Shown piece by piece: positions 43,664 to 53,184 of a stretch of DNA of 64,000 bases. Every line of letters begins with the position of its first letter. Position 1 is the first letter of the stretch. The notes beneath the pieces are model-generated. The model saw only the letters and a program-made list of their open reading frames with translations, was not told the origin of the DNA and made no database searches. The DNA comes from Sophora flavescens (lineage: Eukaryota > Streptophyta > Magnoliopsida > Fabales > Fabaceae): the NCBI GenBank assembly GCA_030762895.1, contig CM061069.1:26407404-26471403 (forward strand), written 5' to 3'. The position numbers and the translations under genes were made by a program.

Positions 43664-44658
43664 GTATTCTGAGAATTTCATCCTCCTTTTGTGGAAATAG
43701 TTTTTGCTGATGAATTAGATTATAAGAATGTAAATTTTATAAATATCTGCTGGGAGATGCTGGGTGTACTTTATGTTATTGGGGGACATGATTTAGTTTT
43801 AGTTGCTTGCCTTGTATGAGTTGCAATGTGTAGTGTACATTCAAGGCCATGTTTTTACTCATGATATGTTTTGTACTATTTGAAAATCCATTATCATTGG
43901 ATAATGTTTGTTATATTCAGTGCAACTTACCTGTTTCAACCTTTTCTCTCTTATTCACCGAATCTTCTGTTCTTTAATCTTTATCAAATTTAATGATTCC
44001 AATATTGATTGTTTGTGTGTCGTTTGTTTTGTGTGTGTGTAGTGGAAATAATGTTGGTTCTTTTGGCTATCCTAATACTCTTGTGCATTGCAGATTTTTT
44101 GTTTAGCCTCAACATTTGACTATCCTTTGAACTAAAGTGTAGTGTATGCTTAGGCCTAGGAATTATGAACGGACATGAGTTAGATAAAGATTCAAACAAT
44201 TTGAGGGTTTGCTAGCAATAAAGATCCAAACAATTTGAGGGTTTGCTGGAAAAATCTCTTGATAATTTTTATTATTTGTACTTTCTGCTAGTCGCATCAA
44301 TTTAAATGCCAATAATTAATAAATAGCCTTCTAATTATGCTTTTTGGTCATAACAATGCTTTGCAGATAAAATATGTCCTAAGCATTTAGCACTTTTTAA
44401 TTGATAAACAATTAGATTGCACTTTCCAACTATTGGAAGTACCATCGATCTTACTGATCCAGAGCATGTATATTTGCTCGTACGGCTATACTAAAAAAGA
44501 TATATCACATGGGCTTCTTTCTCAGCTCAGTTCTTTTGGGGTTCTAGAGTACAGTCGAACACATGTGTGCACTTATTTCTGTTTGTTAATTAATTGATTT
44601 GCTTGGTTGATGGAAAGGTTCATTCTTTTACTGAATTGTTGGATATAAATCTTTCAGG
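43664..44658. other. AT-rich intron-like sequence
   Basis: Follows the FREE1 exon donor (CAGGTATTC). AT-rich with no coding signal; a 22-bp phrase CAAACAATTTGAGGGTTTGC is repeated near 44194 and 44226. Probably captured intron sequence of FREE1 or neighbouring DNA. Confidence 0.45.
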
Positions 44659-44822
44659 TGTATCGTGGGGGCATCTCCATTGATGCAGGTCATTCTACTT
44701 CTAAAGGAAAAATGTCAGTAAATTTGGAGAGGCTGGATTCTCAGATTCCTCAACTTTTTGGTTCATTACATGACCTTCACAGTTCACAGTGGTTTGATCT
44801 TCTGATAGTTTTTAAGTCATGA
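44659..44822 (+). other. Exon-like segment, unidentified
   Basis: After an acceptor (TCTTTCAG) an open stretch of about 54 codons reads VYRGGISIDAGHSTSKGKMS and VNLERLDSQIPQLF, ending in a TGA at 44820. It does not match the FREE1 exon that should follow. It may be an exon of another captured gene or a diverged transposon exon. Confidence 0.35.
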
Positions 44823-44997
44823 CTTTTGGATTGCATGCAGCAATTGGTATTTGATTTTTAGAAGTTGTATGGTACCAAGGCTGTATTTTGTAACAATAGT
44901 CAAATTCATGATTTTGTGATTGAATGTGAAACTGCAAATGTTAGTGATCGGTGCCATATAATTCGCATAGATAGTGAAACTGTGTAAGTGAAGTGAT

Positions 44998-45160
44998 CTG
45001 TCACGGCCGTGATGAGCATCACGACCGGATCGCGATGATGACTTCGCCTTGAATGTTGTTTCACTAAATGGTCTGTCACGGCCGTGATGGGTATCACGGC
45101 CTGGCCGTGACAGATTCTGCTTACAAGGGGTCTGGCTCAGTTAACATGTCACTGCCGTGA
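44998..45160. repeat. GC-palindrome repeats (TCACGGCCGTGA)
   Basis: TCACGGCCGTGAT occurs at about 45001 and 45076, and related GGCCGTGACAGATTCTG phrases follow at 45103 and 45152. A short cluster of palindromic words lies just inside the right subterminal array. Confidence 0.7.
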
Positions 45161-45174
45161 CAGATTCTGACTTT

Positions 45175-45724
45175 TGATTCTTCCGTGGGAAATCCGTCCC
45201 AAATCCGTCTAAAAACAAAAATAAATCCGTCCGAAAAATAACCAACAAAATCACAGCATTCCGTCCCAAATCCGTCCGAAAACAAAAATAAATCCGTCCG
45301 AAATCCGTCTGAAAAATAACCAACAAAATCACAGCATCCGTCCCAAATTCGTCCGAAAACAAAAATAAATCCGTCCGAAAAATAACCAACAAAATCACAG
45401 CATCCGTCCGAAAATAAAAATAAATCCGTCCGAAAAATAACCAACAAAATCACAGAATCCGTCCGAAATCCGTCCGAAAATAAAAATAAATCTGTCCGAA
45501 AAATAACCACAGTCCGGATTTCCACGTTGTCCGAAATCCGTCTGAAATCCGTCCGTAAATATTTTCGGACGGAATTTGGGACGGATTTTCTAATTTCCCA
45601 CGGGGCTTTTTCGGACGGATGCCATTCCATCCGAAATCCGTCCGAAATCCGTCCGAAATTTGTCCAATTTCCGTCCGAAAATCCGTCCGAAAATCCGTCC
45701 GAAAAAGATGGATTTCTAGTAGTG
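45175..45724. repeat. Right subterminal array and terminus of CACTA-5
   Basis: Repeats of AATCCGTCCGAAA with spacer AATAACCAACAAAATCACAG at about 60-80 bp spacing, then a denser array of TCCGTCCGAAA near the end, and the CACTA-type terminus CTAGTAGTG at 45724. Confidence 0.85.
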
Positions 45725-45898
45725 AAAGAAGATTGCCACTATTGATAATCCGACAGATATGATGACAATAGCTCTTCCATCAGTGAAGTTCAAATATTGT
45801 TTGGACTAAGTTGGCATTGCAAGTGCTTACAAGTGTAGCAACAGTGATAGAAGATGAATATTGAATGGTTCAAGTAATTCAAGCCAACATGAAGATTT
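45725..45898 (+). pseudogene. Copia-A RNase H end and polypurine region
   Basis: Resumes the copia cut at 39606: IDNPTDMMTIALPSVKFKYC is the usual copia C-terminal segment. It leads to the purine-rich AACATGAAGATT before the LTR. Confidence 0.8.
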
Positions 45899-46203
45899 GT
45901 TATACTTGTTGCTTGAATTATATTGCTATATTTAGTAAATAGTTATATACCATTCTTAATAAATGGTTTAGGATAATAAAGATCTTTAACCAGACATTGT
46001 TTAGCCTTTACACTACTATAAATACGTGTAATAGAAATGTAGAATTCAATTCAACAAAAGTTTAAAAAATTCAATCCTTTAAGAGTATAGCTTTGTGAGA
46101 GATAAATTCATATAGAATTCTTCTTTGTAGTTTCATTCTTTTCTCATTAATAGAGATTCTTCTTTGTGTAAATTTTCTTCGTCAAAGACGTTTTTTCACA
46201 ACA
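45899..46203 (+). repeat. Copia LTR-A (3' LTR)
   Basis: TGTTATACTTGTTGC ... TTTTCACAACA, 305 bp. An inverted copy lies at 50156-50459. Unlike the 5' LTR at 34394-34663. Confidence 0.85.
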
Positions 46204-46206
46204 AAT

Positions 46207-46611
46207 TGTTGGAAAAATTCACAAATTTTATTTTAATCAGATTTGTGAAAGGTTTAATAAATGCGGAATAATTACACAAAAAATTGATAACGCAATTCGG
46301 TCAATTATGCCTACGTCTCTAGGCTGTTGCAGATATTTTACTGGAAAAAAAAAGATATAAAGTGTTTATAAAACACCCGCAACACAATTACACCCATAAA
46401 CTAAAGCTTTTCTCTCTAAGCTTTTTTTTGTCTCTGTGTGGTTTTTCTCTCTTGTTGGAATTAATTTTTCATTTGATGGACTCTATTTATGGAAAAAGAC
46501 GTCCTTCCTATTCATATTTTTGACAACTAAATCCAGCATACCTTTCCTTTTTTCTCTCAACAAAAATTATATCATCCACTCGTTTGTTTGGGATGTACAG
46601 CTATTCCAACA
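46207..46611 (-). repeat. Copia LTR-B, IR-2 left arm
   Basis: In minus orientation TGTTGGAATAGC ... TTTTTCCAACA, 405 bp, preceded (element sense) by the purine-rich CAAGTAGGAGAT. It sits 3 bp from LTR-A, so copia-B inserted at the LTR-A edge. Confidence 0.82.
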
Positions 46612-47690
46612 ATCTCCTACTTGAAGATTGATTTCAATATGTCTTCACACATCGGTCAATACGGTAACCTTCTCTGGTATGTTACTCAAGCAGGCTAACT
46701 GAAGTTGAAGACAACTTCAACTTGTCAATGGTCACCAGCTTTGTTAACATATCTGCTGGATTCTTACTTCCTTGGATCTTCTTTAATGTTAGCACCTTAT
46801 CCTTAAGCAAAGACTTGATGAAATGATAATGATCAAGATCAATATGCTTTGTTCTTGAATGGAATTCTGAATTATTTGCCAGATGTATCACAGTATGATT
46901 ATCACTATACAAAACACATTTCTCCTGGATGAAACCCAGCTCTGTTAACAATCCTTGAGGCTATATCTATTCTTTACTAGCTTCTATTACAGCTACATAT
47001 TTAGCTTATGTAGTGGATAAATCGACAATCTTTTGTATCTGCAACATCCAACTAACAGTTGTTGATCCAATAATGAATATTTACCCAGTGCCACTTCATC
47101 GGTGATCGACTTCACCTCCAAATTCTGCATCTACGTATCCTTGTACTTTTAATTCTCCTTTATCGAAGTTTCTGGTGCCTCGTAGATACCTCAAAATCTA
47201 CTTAACTGCTTCTCAGTGAGCTTTACCTGGATTTGACATAAACTTGCTTACAACTCCCACTGCATGGCCAATGAATCTTAGCCGTGAATTCACTTTCTTG
47301 CTCTGTCTGGTCCTTAGATAGGCGAAAATGACTACCCAAAGGTGTGCTTATAAGCTTGGCGTCGCCTGTGTCGAATCTTTGCAAAACACGATTGATGTAC
47401 TCTGCTTGAGATAACTGCAAAATCCCTCTTTGATTATCTCTCACGGTGTGTAGATTGAGTAAGAGCTTCATGTACAAAGAAGGATTTTAGGCTCTTACAT
47501 GTACAAAGAAGGATTTTAGAAGTGCAATGCCGATCAGTGTTGTTTCTTCAAGAGATGTAAGTTGAGTATATCATTTTGCTACTTTAAGTCGATTATATGA
47601 TAGTAGTTGGTGCATATATGGATGAGATCAGAAACTTGAAAACGCATTTGTAAAAAGAAGATTTACGTAGTTATCCATCATGATTTGCGT
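46612..47690 (-). pseudogene. Copia-B reverse transcriptase/RNase H and palindrome centre
   Basis: Minus strand, right to left: LSQAEYINRVLQRFDTGDAK and STPLGSHFRLSKDQTEQESE (47477-47260), then RNase H SDNHTVIHLANNSEFHSRTK and HIDLDHYHFIKSLL (46900-46800) with ADMLTKLV near the end. Stops break the frame. From about 47346 to 47690 the sequence has no mirror copy and forms the centre of IR-2; it looks like disordered copia RT sequence. Confidence 0.8.
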
Positions 47691-47865
47691 TCCAAGGATC
47701 TTCTTTTGGGTAGTCATTTTCGCCTATCCAAGGACCAGACAAAGCAAGAAAGTGAATTCACGGCTAAGATTCATTGGCCATGCAGTGGGGGTTGTAAGCA
47801 GGTTTATGTCAAATCCAGGTAAAGCTCACTGAGAAGCAGTTAAGTGGATTTTAAGGTATCTACGA
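47691..47865 (+). pseudogene. Copia-B fragment, IR-2 right arm (first part)
   Basis: Plus-strand mirror of 47215-47345, including TAKIHWPCSG and the segment leading to KWILRYLR, where CACTA-4 is inserted. Confidence 0.8.
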
Positions 47866-49338
47866 CACTACAAGAATTTTCGCTGTTTCCCATGGCCTAT
47901 GGCCCTGGGAAATCCATAAAATCCGTGGGAAAATACACATTTCCCAGGGATGACCCACGGATTCAGATTCCTCGGTTTTCAGCTGGTCGGAAACGTTTCC
48001 CACGGGTATGCCCTGGGAAATACCCCGCGGTCACACCCTTGGGAAATTTCCCACGGACTACTCCCTGGGAAAAGTTTCCCACGGAAAAATCCCTGGGAAA
48101 CGTTTCCCACGGAATTTTCCTTGGGAAACATTTCCCAGGGTTTTAACCTTGGGAAACCTATGTATTTTTTTTGGTCATTCACTTTTAGTTCCCTGTTGGC
48201 TGTTGTGAGTTCCTTCCCCATTGCCACTGATCTTCTACACCACCACCACCACCACCCCCATCACCACAAATCGACACCACCACGAATCACCGCCTTGAAG
48301 CCCTACCTCGCCGTTCACCGATGCACCACCACGTCACACCAGACGCGGTCTGGATCTGACCCACGCGGTTCGGATTTGTCACGAGCCGTCACCGCCACCA
48401 ACCACCGTCGCGAAGCCCTACTTCACCGTTCATTGAAGCACCGCCCGCCCCGCTGCATCACACCAGACGAGATCTGGCTCTGACCTTCGCGGTCTGGATC
48501 TAACCCATGTGGTTCGAATCCGCAGCGAGCTGCCTACTAGCCGTCGTCGTCCGCCTTCGCCACACCGTCCGATCATTCTGTCATCACTGTCGCGCCACAT
48601 GTTCACCTACCACCGCTGATTTTGCAAACTTCCTTGGTTTGCGGGTTCTATTTGGAGGGGTTTTCTGGGTTGTGCAAAGGGTATGGTGGAGGTGGTGGTA
48701 GTGAGGGGAGAAGAGCAGTGGTGGTAGTGGGATGAAAACACTCTGGTTAGAGCCCTGGGAAACAGCGCCTCAACATATTTCCCACGGCCACAGCCCTGGG
48801 AAACGGCCCTCAACATATTTCCCACGGCCACAACCCTGGGAAACGACCCTCAACATGTTTCCCACGGCCACAGCCCTGGGAAACGGCGCCTCATGTAACA
48901 TATTTCCCACGGCCACATCCTTGGGAAATGGCGCCTCAACATATTTCCCACGGTCACAGCCCTGGGAAACGGCACCTCATGTAACATATTTCCCACGGCC
49001 ACAGCCCTGGGAAACGGCGCCTCAACATATTTCCCACGGCCACAGCCTTGGGAAACGGCGCTCAACATATTTCCCACGGCCACAGCCCTGGGAAACGGCG
49101 CCTCATGTAACATATTTCCCACGGCCACAGCCCTGGGAAACAGCTAAATCAGATACCCGCGGCCCAATCCTTGGGAAAACAAGCGGGAGCAGTTGGCGCC
49201 TCTGTTACCCAAGGCCCAACCGGTGGGAACCATAGAGAGAACTTTCCCAAGGCTTTAACCGTGGGAAACGTCAAAATTTCCTAGGGATTTTTTGCCCTGG
49301 GTAATATGCCTTGGGAAATAGCTTAAATTCTTGTAGTG
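47866..49338. mobile_element. CACTA-4: complete small CACTA element, 1473 bp
   Basis: Termini CACTACAAGAATTT and AAATTCTTGTAGTG form a perfect 14-bp inverted pair; CGA on both sides (47863-47865, 49339-49341) is the 3-bp target duplication. Removing it and one CGA restores the copia reading across RYLRGTTK. Both ends hold arrays built on TTTCCCACGG and CCCTGGGAAA. The right array (48750-49150) repeats units with ACGGCCACAGCCCTGGGAAA at about 50 bp spacing. The centre (48190-48720) is GC-rich with CAC-rich codons and no domain. It has no transposase, so it is non-autonomous, and its subterminal motif differs from those of CACTA-1/2/3 and CACTA-5. Confidence 0.95.
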
Positions 49339-49766
49339 CGAGGCACCACAAAGAAGTGTATGTACTTCGATAAAGGAGAACTAAAAGTACAAGGATAAAT
49401 AGATGTAGACTTTGGAGGTGAAATCGATCACCGAGTAAGTACAATTGATTACATATTCACTGTTGGAATAACATCGATTAGTTGGGTGTTGCAGATACGA
49501 AATATTGTTTCTTTATCCACTACAGAAGCCGAGTATGTCATTAATGTGAGGCCATAAAGAATTGATATGGTTTCAAGGATTGTTAACAAAAATGGGATTC
49601 ATCCAGGAGAAAAGTATTTTGCATAGTTATAGTCAGAGTGCGATACATGCGGTAAAGAATTCAGCATTCTATTCCAGAATAAAGCAACTAGAGTAACAAA
49701 CCAAAGAAGACTGCTGCATTGATCAAACTTTGAAGACAGATTGAAATTAGTCTTCAATTGGGAGAT
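49339..49766 (+). pseudogene. Copia-B RNase H, IR-2 right arm (second part)
   Basis: Continues 47865: RGTTKKCMYFDKGELKVQG, then a DADFGG-like segment (VDFGGEIDHR), STTEAEYV-like sequence near 49524 and the purine-rich CAATTGGGAGAT before the LTR. Several stops. Confidence 0.8.
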
Positions 49767-50152
49767 TGTTGGAGGTAACTTTACAACCCAAAGGAAAGGC
49801 AGGCTTGATTTAGTTGGCAAAAACACGTACATGAAGGATTTCTTTCTCTGTAAATAGAGGCCTTCATCAAATGAAAAATAAATTCCAGCAAGAGAGAAAA
49901 ACCATAGAGAGACAGAAAAAGCTCAGAGAGAAAAGCTTTAGTTTCTGGGTGCAATTGTTTTGTGGGTTGTGAAAAGTTGTGAGTGTTTTATAAACACTTT
50001 GTATATTTTTCTTTTCAGAAAAATATCTCCAGTAACCCGGAGTCGTAGGCATAATTGGTCGAACTACGTTATTAATTTTGTGTGTAATTATTCCGCATTT
50101 ATTTCACTTTTCACAAATCTTATTAAAATAAAATTTGCGAATTTTCCCAACA
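49767..50152 (+). repeat. Copia LTR-B, IR-2 right arm
   Basis: TGTTGGAGGTAACTTTAC ... AATTTTCCCAACA, 386 bp. A TATA-like CTGTAAATAGAGG lies at about 49851. It pairs with 46207-46611 and with the third copy at 50893-51320. Confidence 0.85.
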
Positions 50153-50155
50153 ATT

Positions 50156-50459
50156 TGTTGTGAAAACCGTCTTTGAAGAAGAATATTTGCACAAAGAAGA
50201 ATCTCTATTAACGAGAAAAGAATGAAACTATAAAGAAGAGCTCTATATGAATTTTATCTCTCACAGATATTCTCTTAAAGGGTTGAATTCCTTGAACTTT
50301 TGTTGAATTGAATTTTACATTTCCATTACATGTATTTACAGTAGTGTAAAGGCTAAACAATATATGGTTAAAGATCTTTCTTATCCTAAACCATTTTTTA
50401 AGAATGATATATAGCTATTTACTAAATATAGCAATAGCATTCAAGCCACAAATATAACA
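50156..50459 (-). repeat. Copia LTR-A, IR-2 right arm
   Basis: Inverted copy of 45899-46203 (minus strand TGTTATATTTGTGGC ... TTTTCACAACA). Confidence 0.85.
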
Positions 50460-50880
50460 AATCTCCACACTAGCTTGAATAACTTGAACCATCCAACATT
50501 TATCTTCTATCAATGTTGCTACACTTGTAAGCACTTGCAATGTCAACTAAGTCCAAACAATATTTGAACTTCACGAATGGAAGAGCTTTTGTCATCATGT
50601 CTGTCGGATTATGAGTAGTGGTAATCTTATATATCAACACATCACCTCATGTTGTGACATCGCAAATGAAATGCATCCTAACATTAATGTGCTTTTTCCT
50701 TTCATGGTACATCTGATACTTGGTTAAGTGAAATGCACTCTGCCTATCACAAAACACAATATAGTCTTTTTGACTTGGACCAAGATAACCACCTAGACCT
50801 TTAAGCCACAAAGCTTCTTTCACTGCTTCTGTAGCAGCCATATACTCTGCCATATACAATGTCCTCGTGTTGTACATCAA
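50460..50880 (-). pseudogene. Copia-A RNase H end, IR-2 right arm
   Basis: Minus strand: AEYMAATEAVKEALWLKGLG, QKDYIVFCDRQSAFHLTKYQ, MYHERKKHINVRMHFICDV, then NPTDMMTKALPFVKFKYC and the purine-rich TAGTGTGGAGATT before LTR-A. It is better preserved than the left arm, and contains the 36 bp lost at the CACTA-5 junction. Confidence 0.85.
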
Positions 50881-50892
50881 TATGCTTGCTCA

Positions 50893-51320
50893 TGTTGGAG
50901 ATAGTTGTACAATCCAAACAAATGAGTGGATGATATTATTTTTGTTGAGAGAAAAAAGGAAAGGCAGGCTTGATTTAGTTGGCAAAAACACGTATAGGAA
51001 GGATTTCTTTCTCTATAAATAGAGGCTTTCATCAAATGAAAAATTAATTCCAACAAGAAGAGAAAAAAACCAGAGAGAGACAGAAAAAGCTTAGAGAGAA
51101 AAGCTTTAGCTTTTAGGTTTAATTGGGTTGTGGGTTGTTAGAGATTGTGAATGTTTTGCAAATACTTTGTTTATTTCCCTTTTTAGTAAAATATCTGTAA
51201 CAACCAGGAGATGTAAGCATAATTGGTTGAACTTTGTTATCATTTTTGTGTGTTATTATTCCATATTTATTTCGCTTTCACAAATCTGATTATAGGAAAA
51301 TGTGAATAAAATTTTCAACA
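50893..51320 (+). repeat. Third copy of copia LTR-B (solo)
   Basis: TGTTGGAGATAGTTG ... AAATTTTCAACA, 428 bp, with CTATAAATAGAGG at about 51014. No copia-B interior follows, so it is a solo LTR. No clear 5-bp target duplication is visible: the flanks differ, copia-A on the left and another copia fragment on the right. Confidence 0.8.
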
Positions 51321-51560
51321 TCTAATTCTATGTGAAAAAATATTTTTGAACAACTTTATAGCTAAACTGTTGTCATAATAAATGAGAGGCCTTGCTTGAA
51401 ATGAACATACTTAAGAATCCTCTGCAGCCAAATTGCTTGACATGCACATGTTGTCACTGCTACATATTCTGTTGCGGTTGACAAAGTCACAATGCATTGT
51501 TTCTTTAATTGGTCACCATGAAGTTGAACACGACCCCATCATAAAGACATAACCAGACGT
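51321..51560 (-). pseudogene. RNase H fragment of a further copia element
   Basis: Minus strand near 51490-51380 reads ATEYVAVTTCACQAIWLQRI and LKYVHFKQG, the copia RNase H region, of a type different from copia-A and copia-B. Confidence 0.75.
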
Positions 51561-51819
51561 GCTTTATCTATCTTTTAGATCTCCAGCATAGTCTTTTTGT
51601 AAAACTTAACAAATGATTTTTCAACCTTCTTATATAGTCCATAATCGTATAGATAATGTTCATATTCTTTGAATGAATAGGAATACAAAAAGATAAGAGA
51701 GAAAATAGCAATAGGACATAGTCAAATAGCAATAAGAAATACTCTGTGGTTTGTGCGTTTTTGGCTGCAGGCCAAATAGCAGGGTGAAAAAGCTCTGTGA
51801 TTAGCAGCAAGCAAATAAC
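51561..51819. other. Unassigned stretch
   Basis: No coding or repeat signal that I can name. Confidence 0.3.
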
Positions 51820-52507
51820 AGTCAACCACTATGCCATCTGACATAGATATATGGGTATATGTAGTTGGTAGAAAGACCGGAAGAATCTTTGGACTTTGTT
51901 TCATATGTAGGACTTTGATTTCATCTTCAAGCCAATCAATACAACTTTCTACTACTCAAGTGGATGTTGATGCAATCAAGAGCAAGTTCATGCCTTAAGT
52001 AAGTTGTTATAACGGGAGCAATGTGAGAAATTAGAGATAACAAAAGATAATATGGAGATGAGAAAAGAGCTAATCTAGACCAAATAACACTTAGTTGCAA
52101 TGATGAAACACTTGGGATTTGTTGGCTCTTCTTCTCAAGAGTCACCATCATATTCTCATAAGTATGGCAGTTAGGTTTCTTCAGGATGATGGTTAGTCTT
52201 GACAGAAGAAGAGCCAACAAATCCCAAGTGTTGCATCAGTGTAACTAATTGTTGTTTAGTCTTGGTAAACTCATTTCTCATATCCATATTCTCTTTTCAT
52301 ATCTCTAATTTCTCATGCAATTCACCCTATAACGACCCACTTAAGGCATGAACTTAACTATTGACTGCATCAACATCCACTGGAGTAGTAGAAGTTGTAT
52401 TGATTGGCTTGAAGATGGAATCAAAGCCCTACCTATAGAACAAAGTCCAAAGATTCTATCTACTCATATATCTGTCAGATGGCATAACGGTTGATTGTTG
52501 ACTACCA
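51820..52507. repeat. IR-3: near-perfect palindrome, arms about 320 bp
   Basis: 51820-52150 and 52190-52507 are reverse complements with scattered mismatches and a loop of some 40-60 bp. Shared words include ATCTTTGGACTTTGTT, CAAGCCAATCAATACAACTT, GGATGTTGATGCA and CACTTGGGATTTGTTGGCTC. The coding sense of one arm ends in LMQHLGFVGSSS-like sequence resembling the coiled-coil end of a CACTA Transposase_24 gene, a tentative match. Confidence 0.82.
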
Positions 52508-53184
52508 TCTCCATTATCATCTCCCAAAGCAGAAGATGATGAGCTCTGAGAAGATGACTATGACTTTTTTGTTCAAACTTTTCCTACAAGTTTGAATAAT
52601 AGTGAATGACAATTAAAAATAAGTTTATTAAAAAAATAATGTGCAATAGGTATTGTATGCAAGAGGTGTAACAATTTTTTTAGATCGAACAAAATCTGAA
52701 TTTAATCTTAACCTGTAGGACAACATCAGTGGCCTCAAACTCTGCAATTCCAATTTTCCAAGCAATATGATCTGCATTACCTTAGACCGCCGCACATCAT
52801 GTTTCAAGTATATGATTCCACCGTAAGTCCAATCAATTCCCTTGACATTCTGCAATTTAAATCTCCCACACCTAGCAATACAAATTTGGATAAAATTATT
52901 GATGCTTGCAATCTAATTATCTAAAGTAATTTTATGCTCTAAGGCTCAGATCTGGAGGCAAGATAAGGGTGATAATCAATGTATTTCTTTCTAATACGGG
53001 CAGCATATTACCTTTTCCCATAATGTAGTATTGCTTCACTGCTTTCATTAATCTTCATTGAGCCCATAACATTTTCAGCTTTTATGAAAAGGCTTCCATC
53101 TAGCTGGAATATGCAAGACTAAATTTTTTTATCTGAACATTTTATACAACTTAAGCAACATATTCAGATCAACACAACATAAGC
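52508..53184. other. Unassigned stretch with exon-like minus-strand pieces
   Basis: Minus-strand open pieces (52855-52628, beginning MQNVKGIDWTYGGIIYLKHD, and about 53120-53000 with LDGSLFIKAENVMGSMKI) have gene-like composition but match nothing I recognise. Confidence 0.35.

Larger units (their letters stand above)
39607..45724. mobile_element. CACTA-5: composite CACTA-type element with captured DNA, left terminus lost
   Basis: The right end is GGATTTCTAGTAGTG at 45724, a CACTA-type terminus (CACTACTAGAAA in inverse). Both flanks carry arrays of CGGACGGAT/ATCCGTCCG (39604-40065 and 45175-45712) in mirrored orientation. The left CACTA terminus is missing and about 36 bp of copia sequence are also missing there compared with the copy at 50600-50690, so a deletion removed the left end. 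The interior contains a 206-bp tandem array, a copy of the long LTR-like repeat, two FREE1 exons, another exon-like segment and short GC-palindrome repeats. No transposase gene. Confidence 0.75.
39417..50862. repeat. IR-2: palindrome of copia sequences with a different CACTA in each arm
   Basis: The left arm is copia RNase H end (39417-39606 plus 45725-45898), copia LTR-A (45899-46203), copia LTR-B in inverse orientation (46207-46611) and copia-B RNase H/RT (to about 47345). The right arm has the same parts in mirror order: copia-B (47691-47865 plus 49339-49766), LTR-B (49767-50152), LTR-A (50156-50459), copia-A RNase H (50460-50862). Both arms share the junction CACAACAAATTGTTGG between the two LTRs, so copia-B had inserted before the inverted duplication. 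CACTA-5 (39607-45724) splits the left arm and CACTA-4 (47866-49338) the right. Confidence 0.87.

Noticed and set aside
48750..49150. Repeated CCCACGG...CCCTGGGAAA units as a protein-coding repeat
   Set aside because: The open frames across the array are by-products of the repeat length; both strands are open and the block is bounded by CACTA-4 termini.
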